Below are positions 28,933 through 38,586 of a DNA stretch of 64,000 nt, one piece after another. Position 1 is the stretch's first letter, and the number at the start of each line of letters is the position of its first letter. The DNA is from a virus: IMG/VR virus record IMGVR_UViG_3300026097_000020, positions 1 to 64,000 of that record; one strand, given 5' to 3'. Below the pieces are notes generated by a model. The model did no database searches. It saw only the letters and a list, made by a program, of their open reading frames with translations, and was not told the DNA's origin. A program made the translations under genes and the position numbers.

Positions 28933-30105
28933 ATGATTACAGATACTGGAAGAAACATTTTGTCCAAATACCTTGTTGGACAGGCACAATCGTACGCTTC
29001 ATATATTGCAATTGGCGTAGGTCCCAAGCCACTGGCTGTTGGCGAAACTTTTCCAAACTTTTCAGACAAAGAAAGTTTAGATTTTGAAGTTTTAAGAATG
29101 CCTATTAGTAGTCGTGGATATGTGTATGATGAGTCGGGAAATCCTCAGATTGTTTTTGCTGCAGAAATTCCTACAGATCAAAGATATGAGATTAGTGAGG
29201 TAGGGGTTTATCCAGGAAGAACAAATCCCGTTGCTGGTAGTCTAGAAAGCAAAATTCTTTATTCTTTTTCAGAATCTGAAAATTGGGAGTATCACACTGA
29301 AAATACTGCGGCCTCTATCCCACTTATAGTGGAACCACTTAATGGAGATCAAGAAGGTGGTGTAATTAATCCTGAAGATGAATTCGGCAATGATCTAGTA
29401 GTCTTCAGAACAAACTCAAACAATACTGTTTTTAGTGGTCCTATTAGACAAACCCTTCAGGAAAGACCAAGATTTTTAAATAGAGCATTGTTTTTAAGAG
29501 GAGACATGTCTCATCTTGTCAACAACGTAACAACAGGAGAGTTGGAAATTTTTACGGGCGACTCAAATTATAATGCTTCTCATATTCACTATAATGGTAT
29601 TAGCGTTAATCTAGACCCGACATCAGCAGATGATGAAATTAGGCTAGCCTTCTCCCTTCTGAGCAAAGATGAAACTCAGGCAGAAGACCCTCAGGTGGTA
29701 CGACTCCTTATTGAGTTCTCCGAGGCAGACATTGCTCAACCAGCAAACTTTGCCAGGTTTGAAGTTGATCTAACTCAGGGTTCTTCAGGAATCGACTTTG
29801 CAGGAAACAGATACTTTGTAATTAAGAAAAAACTTTCAGAGCTAATCAAAAGTCCTGGTTTTACCTGGAATGCTGTTAACTCCGTAAGAATATACTCAAC
29901 AGTGCTCGAATTTGCGAGCTCTGTGCCATCCCCTAATTTTTATATTTCTTTGGACGGTATAAGATTTGAAAACACCACCTCCCAAAGCCCTCTTTACGGA
30001 TTAACCGGATATTCGCTAATAAAAACAGCAAACGGTTTTCCTGTAGTTAAAGAATCAAACACCTCAAATCTTATAGAATTTAGATTTGGATTGGAAATTG
30101 CTTAA
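28933..30105 (+). CDS. Tail fibre-type minor tail protein
   Basis: 390 residues with an AGGAGA ribosome binding site. The N-terminus, TDTGRNILSKYLVGQAQSYA followed by IAIGVGPKPL and ISEVGVYPG, is the pattern of phage tail-collar/fibre attachment proteins. Residues ~150-340 form a beta-rich jelly-roll-like region with FTGDSNYNASHIHYNG and a YFVIKKKLSELI strand. It is probably part of the adsorption apparatus. Receptor unknown. Confidence 0.65.
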   Translation: MITDTGRNILSKYLVGQAQSYASYIAIGVGPKPLAVGETFPNFSDKESLDFEVLRMPISSRGYVYDESGNPQIVFAAEIPTDQRYEISEVGVYPGRTNPVAGSLESKILYSFSESENWEYHTENTAASIPLIVEPLNGDQEGGVINPEDEFGNDLVVFRTNSNNTVFSGPIRQTLQERPRFLNRALFLRGDMSHLVNNVTTGELEIFTGDSNYNASHIHYNGISVNLDPTSADDEIRLAFSLLSKDETQAEDPQVVRLLIEFSEADIAQPANFARFEVDLTQGSSGIDFAGNRYFVIKKKLSELIKSPGFTWNAVNSVRIYSTVLEFASSVPSPNFYISLDGIRFENTTSQSPLYGLTGYSLIKTANGFPVVKESNTSNLIEFRFGLEIA

Positions 30106-30671
30106 TGACAATTCGAGGTCCACAAAAAGCGATTTTATCAGAAGATCAATTGCCCCCCTTAACAGTTTTTGATGATGGAGGATTCGGATATATTGTTAGA
30201 TATCGAATTGTTTCTGAAGATAGGAACAGGTTTTCTGCTTACTCACCTAATTTTTATGTAAGACCAAACTATGTTTTTGAAAGGCCAGGAGGCCTAGCAT
30301 TAGATGCTGTTGGCGTTATTCGTCAAGGTCCTTATGTAAATGTTGTCTGGGATCCAATTTTTGTAAAAGACAGAGTAAGTGCTTTAGAGATTAAGGCAGA
30401 GTCTAGATACGACCTATATGTTAGTTGGACCCAAGAAGAGGAGGAAAGGCTTTACCTTCCCGCAGAAAGATTTGACGGAAATATCCAGGGTTTTATTGTT
30501 CCATCTTCTTATACTTTAAGTAACGGAACAACCGTTGATTCGGAGCCCACACATCTTTCTGTAGAAATTTATGTTAGATCAACAAATAGAAGCAGAGGCA
30601 ATTCCGAGCTTTTAGTGTATAAGATTGAAGATGTTAACATTGAACCACCGCTACCAGACCCGGCAACTTAA
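30105..30671 (+). CDS. Minor tail protein, fibronectin-like
   Basis: 188 residues, start overlapping the previous stop (TAATGA). It contains IVRYRIVSEDRNRFSAYSP near residues 30-48 and VNVVWDPI with ESRYDLYVSW later, a pattern of fibronectin type III or related Ig-like strands. The neighbours are tail proteins, so a virion location is likely. Exact role unknown. Confidence 0.6.
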   Translation: MTIRGPQKAILSEDQLPPLTVFDDGGFGYIVRYRIVSEDRNRFSAYSPNFYVRPNYVFERPGGLALDAVGVIRQGPYVNVVWDPIFVKDRVSALEIKAESRYDLYVSWTQEEEERLYLPAERFDGNIQGFIVPSSYTLSNGTTVDSEPTHLSVEIYVRSTNRSRGNSELLVYKIEDVNIEPPLPDPAT

Positions 30672-30680
30672 TGCTATACT
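30672..30680 (+). promoter_or_regulatory. Extended -10 promoter, SD-led
   Basis: TGC plus TATACT (30675-30680). Start near 30687 gives a ~10-nt leader with AGGAG before ATG 30697. Confidence 0.55.
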
Positions 30681-30696
30681 ATTATAGGAGAAAAAA

Positions 30697-31143
30697 ATGA
30701 CCAGAGTACCGACACCAGCCAGAGGCCAGCCGCTAGACTTGTCTTATATCTATCAGTTAGCGGAAGCGGTTAATGATCTGTCTAAACAAGTCTCTTCTAC
30801 ATCCAGCAGATACACCAGTATTGACACTGTTTCTGCAGGTACTCAAAGAGTAAAAACATCAGATGCAAGAGTTGTTGGTGGATACTTAGTTGTTAACAAT
30901 AACACAAGCACCTCTTCCGATTCCGAAACTTCTTTTTCATATAATTTTGAAGATTTCGCATTTGTTCCTGTAATTACAGCAACTCCTATCTTAATTGGAG
31001 ATGCAGCGACAGAGTCCGGAAAAGATGTTAATGTAATGCTGACGAAGATTACAACGAATCGTGTTGAGGGAGTCGTACGTTTTAACACTATCGGTGTGGC
31101 ATCGGTAGGAATAAACCTTCTTGCTGTCGGCATTCCAGTTTAG
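30697..31143 (+). CDS. Small virion-associated protein at the end of the tail module
   Basis: 148 residues. The N-terminal helix (LSYIYQLAEAVNDLSKQV) is followed by Ser/Thr-rich beta sequence (NNNTSTSSDSETSFSYNF) and an end with VEGVVRFNTIGVASVGINLL. A short helix plus beta-sandwich with a trimer-like pattern is common in phage fibres and decoration proteins. Function inferred weakly from position and composition. Confidence 0.6.
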   Translation: MTRVPTPARGQPLDLSYIYQLAEAVNDLSKQVSSTSSRYTSIDTVSAGTQRVKTSDARVVGGYLVVNNNTSTSSDSETSFSYNFEDFAFVPVITATPILIGDAATESGKDVNVMLTKITTNRVEGVVRFNTIGVASVGINLLAVGIPV

Positions 31144-31151
31144 GGAGCGAC

Positions 31152-31673
31152 GTGGATAGAGAGAGATACAATTCTGAGCCACCAATTGTCGGCAATAAAA
31201 GTGTTTGGTTTCTTAATGGAGATCTTGTAAGAAAACATCACATTAGTAAATCTAATGGAATAATTTCTCTATACAACATTAACAAAGATAGAATAGAAAG
31301 TTGCTTTGTTTCCGATTTTAAAAAGAATCGAGAAAAGGCTTACACCGTAAAGGAAACCGCTGAGCTAGTGAACAGGCATAGAAAATATTTGCCCAGACTT
31401 ATGCAGTCTGGCAAAATTCCATATCCCATTGGTGCAACGAAAGATGGAAAAACCGCCTTTCGTATTAGATCTTACTACTCTGAATCAATGGTTCATGAGA
31501 TCAGAGACATCCTGGCAACGTTTCACAAGGGCAGACCAAGAAAAGATGGTCTAATTACAAACGACATGACCCCCACAAAACAAGAGTTGACAAGGCGTAT
31601 GGGGGATGGTATCCTTACATATATGAGAACGGCAAATGGTGACTTTGTTCCAACTTGGACAGAGTCTATTTAG
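31152..31673 (+). CDS. DNA-binding protein with helix-turn-helix
   Basis: 173 residues from a GTG start preceded by GGGAG. Residues about 55-95 (YTVKETAELVNRHRKYLPRL, then MQSGKIPYPIG) form an excisionase/MerR-type helix-turn-helix. A basic middle segment includes HKGRPRKDG. It sits between the tail and replication modules, a suitable place for a transcription regulator or a replication-origin binding factor. Neither target nor sign of regulation can be read from the sequence. Confidence 0.65.
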   Translation: MDRERYNSEPPIVGNKSVWFLNGDLVRKHHISKSNGIISLYNINKDRIESCFVSDFKKNREKAYTVKETAELVNRHRKYLPRLMQSGKIPYPIGATKDGKTAFRIRSYYSESMVHEIRDILATFHKGRPRKDGLITNDMTPTKQELTRRMGDGILTYMRTANGDFVPTWTESI

Positions 31674-31686
31674 AGAGGTATGAGAG

Positions 31687-31893
31687 ATGGAAAATAAAGA
31701 GACTAAGGTTAATGTAGCACTAGGCTACACTTTAAATCTGGGTAACTTTCAATCCTTACGCATCGATATTGGTGTAGAGGATAGCCTGCGTAATGAAGAG
31801 CACGTAGATGAAGCTTTTAACAGGGTCTACGGTTTTGTAGAACAAAAGCTTATTGAGAAAATTCAGGAAGCCAAGACCGAAGTGGAGGAGTAG
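31687..31893 (+). CDS. Hypothetical protein
   Basis: 68 residues, ribosome binding site GAGAGG before the ATG. A beta hairpin-like start (KVNVALGYTLNLGNFQSLRI) is followed by a helix rich in Glu and Lys. It ends in a TAGTG overlap with the next gene. Not recognised beyond being a conserved-looking small protein in the replication operon. Confidence 0.6.
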   Translation: MENKETKVNVALGYTLNLGNFQSLRIDIGVEDSLRNEEHVDEAFNRVYGFVEQKLIEKIQEAKTEVEE

Positions 31894-32201
31894 TGGCAGA
31901 TCGCAAAGACCGAATGGCTTTGCTCAGTCGCTATGCTAAGTTACACACAGTACGCTATGGGTCTAGGCCAGATCACAATTTAAACAAAGAGCAGTGGGCC
32001 GCAGATAATCTTGTGGAGTCTTATTCGCTGCCGATGTGCTACGATCTTTTAGATTATTACTTTGAGACAGCACATACACCAAGCTGGAAATATTTTGCCA
32101 ACTATGCAGACGCCATAGTGCAGGCAAAGAGGCAGCTTGAGCAAGACAAGAGGGAACGAGCAGAGCGTCGCAAAATGGCAAAGGAATGGTTGAGTGAATA
32201 A
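31893..32201 (+). CDS. Hypothetical protein upstream of the helicase
   Basis: 102 residues with a GTG start overlapping the previous stop. Mostly helical; it contains HTVRYGSRPDHNLNKEQWAA and an aromatic segment LLDYYFETAHTPSWKYF, with a basic C-terminal helix (KRERAERRKMAKEW). Its overlap with the DnaB-like gene and its helical character would fit a helicase loader or accessory factor, but this is only a suggestion. Confidence 0.6.
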   Translation: MADRKDRMALLSRYAKLHTVRYGSRPDHNLNKEQWAADNLVESYSLPMCYDLLDYYFETAHTPSWKYFANYADAIVQAKRQLEQDKRERAERRKMAKEWLSE

Positions 32202-33414
32202 TACAGAGTCCAAGGTTATATCTGCAGTACTAGAAGACAAGCAGGTGCACGTACTTCTTCAAGCAAATGTTGACGGCATCATGCGAACACACGGAGACAT
32301 CTGGGAATTTATTCGTAACTATTTTGAAAAGAATGGTATCGCTCCCCCTCCATCTTTGGTGGTGGAAAAATTTAGAGACTTCACACTTGTTGATGGAATA
32401 GGGTCAACCAAACATCACCTGGAGGAGCTGCAGACAGAGTATCTTAACGATAGCCTTAAAGATATCCTAAGGGAAGCAGCCACAGATGTTCAGCTTGGCA
32501 TGGGGGCAGATGTTCTAGAAGGCCTTATTACAAAAACATCAGAGCTTAAAAAGAATACCTCTGCAATTAGAGATATTGATGCAACGGATATTGATTCTGC
32601 CGTAGCATATTTTCAAAAGCTTAAGGAGCAGCAAGAGTCTGGTGCTTTAGGAATTAAAACTGGCTTACCTGGATTTGACAACTACCTTCCTTCTGGAATT
32701 ATGCCTGGTCAGCTAGGTGTCTTTTTGGCATATCCTGGAATTGGTAAGTCTTGGCTATCGCTGTACTTTGCAGTACAAGCTTGGAAGCAGGGCAGATCGC
32801 CAATGGTAATCAGCCTTGAGATGTCAGAGACAGAGGTTCGTAATCGTGCTTTTACAATTATGGGGGAGGGTCTATTCTCTCATCGCAAGCTTAGCAACGG
32901 TGAGGTAGATCTAGAAGACTTAAAGCGTTGGCATAAAGGTAAGATAGAGGGCAAGCCAGAGTTTAAGATTATCTCTAATGACACTGGCGGCGAGATTACT
33001 CCTTCGGTTTTGCGAGGAAAGATTGACCAGTATAAGCCAGACTTTGTAATCGTTGACTATCTTCAGCTTATGAGTCCCAACCAAAAGTCAGACAACGAGA
33101 CGGTACGCATGAAGAACCTGTCTCGTGAACTCAAACTTATGGCTATTTCAGAGGAGGTGCCAATCATGGCTATATCCTCAGCAACTCCAGATGACGTTAC
33201 CAAGCTAGAAACAGTTCCTACCCTTGGTCAAACTGCCTGGTCTCGCCAAATTGCTTACGATGCCGACTGGGTGCTTGCACTTGGTCGAGGTAGCAATAGT
33301 GATGTTATCGAGTGTGTCTTCCGAAAGAATCGTAATGGGTTCATGGGAGAGTTTATGGTCCAGGTAGACTTTGACAAGGGCTGGTACAAGTATAAGGATC
33401 TTGAAGATATGTAG
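32194..33414 (+). CDS. dnaB: Replicative DNA helicase, DnaB-like
   Basis: 406 residues, GTG start overlapping the upstream gene by 8 nt. A short N-terminal helical domain precedes a RecA-fold core: Walker A YPGIGKSW near residue 180, the DnaB-type ISLEMSETEVRNR (about 208-220), and Walker B FVIVDYLQLMSP (about 286-297). An arginine-finger-type end (WSRQIAYDADWVLAL) follows. Hexameric helicases of this family unwind DNA ahead of the polymerase; the primase gene follows, as is usual. Confidence 0.88.
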   Translation: MNNTESKVISAVLEDKQVHVLLQANVDGIMRTHGDIWEFIRNYFEKNGIAPPPSLVVEKFRDFTLVDGIGSTKHHLEELQTEYLNDSLKDILREAATDVQLGMGADVLEGLITKTSELKKNTSAIRDIDATDIDSAVAYFQKLKEQQESGALGIKTGLPGFDNYLPSGIMPGQLGVFLAYPGIGKSWLSLYFAVQAWKQGRSPMVISLEMSETEVRNRAFTIMGEGLFSHRKLSNGEVDLEDLKRWHKGKIEGKPEFKIISNDTGGEITPSVLRGKIDQYKPDFVIVDYLQLMSPNQKSDNETVRMKNLSRELKLMAISEEVPIMAISSATPDDVTKLETVPTLGQTAWSRQIAYDADWVLALGRGSNSDVIECVFRKNRNGFMGEFMVQVDFDKGWYKYKDLEDM

Positions 33415-33415
33415 G

Positions 33416-33421
33416 TATAAT
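33416..33421 (+). promoter_or_regulatory. -10 element near the start of a small gene
   Basis: TATAAT, then 5 nt to ATG 33427. It lacks the TGN extension and a -35, so it is weaker than the others, but the spacing repeats the leaderless pattern. Confidence 0.35.
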
Positions 33422-33426
33422 TGGTT

Positions 33427-33771
33427 ATGGAAAAAATACACCATAAACCTATTAAAAAATTTGGACTAGATGGTAAGATACATAACGATGCCGACCTTCC
33501 AAGACTTAAAACGGAATATGTAAAACTAGTTTTGACACAGATGAGAATGGCTGGGTATGTACCAAAATTTGATATTGAAACAGATTATACGCTATCATAT
33601 AATTACACAAAAAACTATTTTGAATTTGAATTATCAATATACGGAGTATACGTAGGAAAGAAAAAAAGCAATTGGATAATAGGAATATACAAAAATCGCG
33701 TGCTGTACTATCACCAGAGCAAACAAAGAGAATGCTCATCGGTGTCGGGGTCGATATCGAAGGAGAAGTAG
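33427..33771 (+). CDS. Hypothetical protein overlapping the primase start
   Basis: 114 residues, no known domain. Lys- and Tyr-rich; it contains YVKLVLTQMRMAGYVPKF and a strand pair FELSIYGVYVGKKKSNWIIG, a compact alpha-beta pattern. The last ~100 nt overlap the primase frame, so either the primase starts later than annotated or the C-terminus of this protein is read from overlapping DNA. The reading is credible up to about residue 90. Confidence 0.5.
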   Translation: MEKIHHKPIKKFGLDGKIHNDADLPRLKTEYVKLVLTQMRMAGYVPKFDIETDYTLSYNYTKNYFEFELSIYGVYVGKKKSNWIIGIYKNRVLYYHQSKQRECSSVSGSISKEK

Positions 33772-34616
33772 ATACAGACTATATAATTTTCTGCCCCTAC
33801 CACGGCAATCACAGAACCCCCGCCGGTGAAATAGATAAGTATAGTGGTTTCTTTTATTGCTTTTCCTGTCATGAGGTTGCAGACCCCTATGAGTTTATTA
33901 TGCATGTCTCTAATCGTAGCTATTTTGAGGCAGCCAGGTACATCAAAAGCAAAGAACAAGAGGGAAGCATCGCTCAGGAAGTTGCCAACAAGTTAACGGA
34001 AAAGCCCGACTATGTACCCTTTGATGAATTGCTTATTCAGAGACTTAACAGGCAAGCTACAGACTCGGCAAAGGCTATGACGTACTACAACGGTCGTCGG
34101 ATTACAGAGTCCTCGATTAAAAAGTTTGGCCTAGGATACTCTACTAACAGAGATATGGTTACTATACCTGTGCATTCTCCAGATGGTGTAGCCGTAGGTT
34201 TTGTGGGGCGATCCATTGAGGGCAAAGAGTTTAAGAACACACCAAAGCTACCCAAAAGTAAAGTGCTTTTTAACTTGCACAGGGTAAAAAATTCTAGTAA
34301 GGTATATGTAGTAGAGTCTTCTTTTGACGCTATTCGCCTAGATCAAGTTGGATTTCCAGCGGTAGCAACATTGGGAGCTAATGTGTCAAACATCCAAATA
34401 GAACTTCTTCGTAAATACTTTAATAACATTTATGTTATTGCAGACAATGACGAAGCAGGCGGGAACATGAAAGAGAGAGTGGTCGAAAGACTAGGGTCTC
34501 GTGTTTCCGTAATAACACTAGATAAAAAATATAAAGATATTGGCGAAATGGAGGACGAAGCTATTACATCGTTAGAGTTTAGCTTTGACAAATCCATTGC
34601 AGCTATGCTAAGCTAA
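33672..34616 (+). CDS. dnaG: DNA primase, DnaG-like
   Basis: 314 residues, shorter than cellular DnaG because the C-terminal helicase-binding domain is missing. A CHC2 zinc motif is present (Cys41, His44, Cys63, Cys66 in CPYHGNH and YCFSCHE). It is followed by an RNA polymerase-like region (YYNGRRITESSIKKFGLGYS) and a TOPRIM fold with VVESSFDAIRL (near 216) and IADNDEAG (near 256). It makes RNA primers at the fork with the adjacent helicase. TTG 33672 is used as start; ATG 33732 is too close to the zinc motif to rule out but would remove the N-terminal helix. Confidence 0.85.
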   Translation: MDNRNIQKSRAVLSPEQTKRMLIGVGVDIEGEVDTDYIIFCPYHGNHRTPAGEIDKYSGFFYCFSCHEVADPYEFIMHVSNRSYFEAARYIKSKEQEGSIAQEVANKLTEKPDYVPFDELLIQRLNRQATDSAKAMTYYNGRRITESSIKKFGLGYSTNRDMVTIPVHSPDGVAVGFVGRSIEGKEFKNTPKLPKSKVLFNLHRVKNSSKVYVVESSFDAIRLDQVGFPAVATLGANVSNIQIELLRKYFNNIYVIADNDEAGGNMKERVVERLGSRVSVITLDKKYKDIGEMEDEAITSLEFSFDKSIAAMLS

Positions 34617-34645
34617 TACACACAATAAATAATAAGGAGAAAAAT

Positions 34646-35305
34646 ATGAGCGTAACAAAGGGACTCGCAAACATTAATGCCCTGCTCGACAAACCAAAAT
34701 ACGATGAAAACAAGCCAAAGGTACGCTGGCTAAAGCTTGCCGATGGACAGTCAGTCAGAATTCGATTTATCGAAGAGCTCGATGAAGATTCTGCAAACTA
34801 CTCAGAAGATCGTGGTTTAGCTCTAGTCGTAAAAGAGCACACTAACCCTAAAGACTTTCGTCGCAGGGCAGTTGACACTATGGAGACTGAGGGTCGAGAC
34901 TGGGCAGAGGAAATGCACCGCAAGGATCCCAAGGCTGGATGGCGTGGACGTCTTCGCTTCTACTGCAATGTTTTAGTAGACGATGGACTAGAAGACCCCT
35001 ATGTCGCTATTTGGTCTATGGGCGTAAGCAAGATGTCTGTATTCAACACAATTCGTGAATACGCCATTGAGACTGGAAGCATTTCCAACATGGAATGGAA
35101 GCTAAAGAGAACTGGTCAGGGTACTGAGACCAGCTACACTTTGATTCCCTCGGCTCCAGATACGGAGCCTTACGACTGGAAGTCTGTTGAGCCATTCCCA
35201 ATTGAAATGGCACTCAACAAGATTCCTTATGCAGAGCAGGAGGCCTTTTACCTAGGCTTTGACCAACCTGCCGCAGCCACCACTACCTCTAACCTCGACT
35301 GGTAA
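34646..35305 (+). CDS. Probable single-stranded DNA-binding protein
   Basis: 219 residues with a strong AAGGAG site and optimised codons, suggesting abundance. The KVRWLKLADGQSVRIRFIEEL pattern near residues 25-45 and the basic HRKDPKAGWRGRLRFYCNVL region, followed by strands, fit phage gp32-like or OB-fold ssDNA-binding proteins. The flexible end TTTSNLDW has the small, partly acidic tip seen in such proteins. It sits between primase and polymerase. Assignment by pattern and context. Confidence 0.55.
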   Translation: MSVTKGLANINALLDKPKYDENKPKVRWLKLADGQSVRIRFIEELDEDSANYSEDRGLALVVKEHTNPKDFRRRAVDTMETEGRDWAEEMHRKDPKAGWRGRLRFYCNVLVDDGLEDPYVAIWSMGVSKMSVFNTIREYAIETGSISNMEWKLKRTGQGTETSYTLIPSAPDTEPYDWKSVEPFPIEMALNKIPYAEQEAFYLGFDQPAAATTTSNLDW

Positions 35306-35313
35306 GCGGTAGT

Positions 35314-38300
35314 ATGTCATACGTTGGCTTGCATGTTCACACTCACTACTCACTCTTTGACGGTGTCGCTACCCCACAAGAGTATGTAGATCGAGCAGCT
35401 GAACTGGGAATGACCGCTCTAGCGATTACAGACCACGGTTCTCTTTCTGGACACAGAGAGATGCATAGGGCTGCCGTAGAGAAAGGCATCAAGCCAATAC
35501 TTGGTGTGGAGGGCTATATAACCGAAGATCGGTTCGATCAAAGAGATCGGGATAGTAGAGAGGGTCCTCTGGACCTAGTCTATAACCATATAGTCCTCCT
35601 AGCCAAGAACCAGAAGGGTCTAGAAAATCTAAACAAGCTTAACGAAATTGCTTGGACAGAAGGTTTTTACAAGAAGCCTCGTATCGACTATGAGGTTCTT
35701 GAAAAATACAAAGAGGGCATTATTGTTACATCTGGCTGTCTAAGCGGAACAATTGCTAAGGCAATTGAAGCGGGAGAGTTGGGCGAGGCCAAGCGACAGA
35801 TTGAATGGCACAAGAATGTTTTTGGAGAAGACTATTACATTGAAGTAATGCCACACAATCCAGCAGAGATGAATCTGCAGCTACTGGAATTAGCTGATGA
35901 ATTTGGAGTTAAGCCTGTCGTAACTCCAGATTGTCACCATGCTGACGTAGGTCAAAAAGACATTCAAGAACTTAAGCTAATTCTTAATACTTATAGCAAT
36001 AAGATTCAAAAAGATGCAACCTTTGAAAAGTCTAAAAAGTTTGACAACCTTAAAGACAGGCTAAACTATCTTTATGGCGAGAGACAGATTAGCTTTGACA
36101 ATTTCGATATTCACCTACTTTCTGATGAAGAGATGCGTACTCAGATGAGCTCTCAGGGTATCGATAGAGAAGACATTTACTCTAACTCGCTTGAGATTGC
36201 AGATAAAGTTAAAAAGTATAGAATTCAGGATCATCTAGACTTGCTACCCGCTCAGTATCAAAATCCGAATGAAGAGTTAACCAATCTAGCCATAGAAGGG
36301 CTAAAACAGCGTGGTGTGTACGACAGCGAAGAATATATTCAAAGGCTTGAAGAAGAGCTAGAGATTATTAAGTCTAAGAATTTTGGGCCATACTTCTTGG
36401 TTGTACGCAATATGATTAACTGGGCTAAGAAGCAGGGGATTGTCGTTGGACCAGGTCGAGGCTCTTCTGCTGGCTCTCTTCTGTGCTATTCTCTTGGCAT
36501 TACAGACATTGATCCCATTGAACACGGTCTGTTGTTTTTCAGGTTTATTAACCCTGATCGTAATGATTTTCCAGATATTGATACCGATATTCAAGACACT
36601 CGTCGTGAAGAAGTAAAAGATTATTTGGTTAAACAATATCGACATGTGGCTTCTATCGCAACCTTCTTACAGTTTAAAGATAAGGGTGTTGTTAGAGACA
36701 TCGCCAGGGTATTACACATACCGCTGACTGATGTAAACAAAGTTCTCAAAATGGTTGACACTTGGGATGAATATTGCACTTCTCGTCAAACATCTTGGTT
36801 TCGTGAGAAGTACCCAGAGGTTCTAGAGTATGGCGAGCAGCTTCGTGGAAGAATCAGAGGAACTGGTATTCACGCTGCTGGAGTTGTTACAAGTAAAGAG
36901 CCTATCTTCAGGCACGCACCAATGGAAACTAGAAACTCTCCGGGATCCGGTGACAGAATTCCAGTCGTTGCAGTAGACATGGAAGAAGCAGAGCGGATTG
37001 GTCTTATTAAGATTGACGCTTTGGGCCTTAAAACTTTAAGCGTTCTGAAAGACGTGCTCGATATCGTAGAAGAAAGACACAAGAGATCAATCAACCTTTT
37101 AGATATTGATATGAATGACTCCAAAGTATACGAAATGCTTTCTAGTGGTTATACCAAGGGTGTGTTCCAGTGTGAAGCAACACCGTATACCAATCTTTTG
37201 ATTAAGATGGGGGTAAAGAACTTTGCAGAGTTGGCTGCCTCTAATGCCTTGGTTAGGCCAGGTGCAATGAATACAATTGGGAAAGATTATATTGAGAGAA
37301 AGCATAGTCGTCAAAAAATTACGTATCACCACGAAGTAATGAAAGAGTTTACTTCTGAAACATTTGGATGCATCCTGTATCAGGAACAGGTTATGCAATC
37401 CTGTGTGAACCTGGGCGGCATGACAATGGTAGAGGCAGATAAGGTACGTAAGATTATTGGTAAGAAGAAGGACGCTAAAGAGTTTGATGTCTTTAAGGAA
37501 AAGTTCGTAGAGGGTGCTTCAAGATACATGACTCCCAATGCAGCCAAAGAGCTCTGGCATGACTTCGAGGCTCACGCGGGGTACTCGTTTAACAAGTCTC
37601 ACGCTGTAGCATATTCTACATTGTCATACTGGACGGCTTGGTTGAAGTATTACTATCCTATCGAGTTTATGTTTGCATTGCTTAAGAATGAAAAAGATAA
37701 GGACACTCGTACCGATTATCTCATCGAGGCTAAGCGTATGAACATTCCTATTAGACTACCTCACGTTAACGATTCAGATATGGACTTTAAAATTGAAGGC
37801 AAAGGCATTAGGTTTGGATTATCTGGAATAAAATTCATTTCAGACAACATTGCTTCCAAGTATATTGAGGCTAGACCTTTTAGCTCTTATGCAGAGCTGG
37901 AAGAGTTTACCTCTAGAAAGGGCACAGGAGTCAACACACGCTCGCTACAGGCTCTTAGAACCGTAGGTGCCGCAACATTTCCCGACAATCCTCGTAATGA
38001 TGAGGAGATTAGGCAAAACCTTTATGAGTATTTAAACTTGCCAGAGTTTAATATTACTGTTCCTTCACACTACTATGCCTTCATTTCCGAGGTAGATGAG
38101 TTTGAAGAAAAGGGATCATTTGTCTTAATGGGTATGGTAAAGGCTATCAAGAGAGGAAAGGGGTGGTCTCGAATTGAAATTTTGGACAAGACAGGTTCGG
38201 TTGGCATCTTTGATGAAGAGCAAACAAGCATTGAGAGCGGCAAGACCTATATACTTCTGGCTAGTGATAACAGGATTGTTGCTGCTATTCCTGCTGACGA

Positions 38301-38586
38301 GGCAAGAAATTCAGATAACGCACTAATCAAATTCTTAAACTATAAACAATTGCCATTTGCAGATGAGGAGATGTTTGTTGTTTCTTTCAAGCCAAGAATT
38401 ACCAAGTCTGGAAAAAAGATGGCGACTCTCACATTGGCAGATGCCTCTAGAGATCTTCATCCCGTTGTGGTATTTCCAACAGCGTTTGCCTCAGCTTACA
38501 TGAAGATTAAAGAAGGCAATGCATACAAACTAAAACTAGGAAAAACAAAAGATGGGACAGTGATACTAGATGACATATTATCTTGA
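35314..38586 (+). CDS. dnaE: DNA polymerase III alpha subunit (DnaE type)
   Basis: 1090 residues, near the usual DnaE length. An intact-looking PHP domain opens the protein (HVHTHYSLFDG, AITDHGSLSG, TPDCHH). The palm has GRGSSAGSLLCYSLGI and the catalytic PDIDTD at residues 420-425, with a further Asp in LIKIDALG near 568. A helix-hairpin-helix-like segment and a C-terminal OB region (near 935-1010) follow. This C-family replicative polymerase makes the phage independent of the host alpha subunit. Host clamp use is likely, as no clamp gene was seen. It overlaps the next gene by 17 nt. Confidence 0.92.
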   Translation: MSYVGLHVHTHYSLFDGVATPQEYVDRAAELGMTALAITDHGSLSGHREMHRAAVEKGIKPILGVEGYITEDRFDQRDRDSREGPLDLVYNHIVLLAKNQKGLENLNKLNEIAWTEGFYKKPRIDYEVLEKYKEGIIVTSGCLSGTIAKAIEAGELGEAKRQIEWHKNVFGEDYYIEVMPHNPAEMNLQLLELADEFGVKPVVTPDCHHADVGQKDIQELKLILNTYSNKIQKDATFEKSKKFDNLKDRLNYLYGERQISFDNFDIHLLSDEEMRTQMSSQGIDREDIYSNSLEIADKVKKYRIQDHLDLLPAQYQNPNEELTNLAIEGLKQRGVYDSEEYIQRLEEELEIIKSKNFGPYFLVVRNMINWAKKQGIVVGPGRGSSAGSLLCYSLGITDIDPIEHGLLFFRFINPDRNDFPDIDTDIQDTRREEVKDYLVKQYRHVASIATFLQFKDKGVVRDIARVLHIPLTDVNKVLKMVDTWDEYCTSRQTSWFREKYPEVLEYGEQLRGRIRGTGIHAAGVVTSKEPIFRHAPMETRNSPGSGDRIPVVAVDMEEAERIGLIKIDALGLKTLSVLKDVLDIVEERHKRSINLLDIDMNDSKVYEMLSSGYTKGVFQCEATPYTNLLIKMGVKNFAELAASNALVRPGAMNTIGKDYIERKHSRQKITYHHEVMKEFTSETFGCILYQEQVMQSCVNLGGMTMVEADKVRKIIGKKKDAKEFDVFKEKFVEGASRYMTPNAAKELWHDFEAHAGYSFNKSHAVAYSTLSYWTAWLKYYYPIEFMFALLKNEKDKDTRTDYLIEAKRMNIPIRLPHVNDSDMDFKIEGKGIRFGLSGIKFISDNIASKYIEARPFSSYAELEEFTSRKGTGVNTRSLQALRTVGAATFPDNPRNDEEIRQNLYEYLNLPEFNITVPSHYYAFISEVDEFEEKGSFVLMGMVKAIKRGKGWSRIEILDKTGSVGIFDEEQTSIESGKTYILLASDNRIVAAIPADEARNSDNALIKFLNYKQLPFADEEMFVVSFKPRITKSGKKMATLTLADASRDLHPVVVFPTAFASAYMKIKEGNAYKLKLGKTKDGTVILDDILS

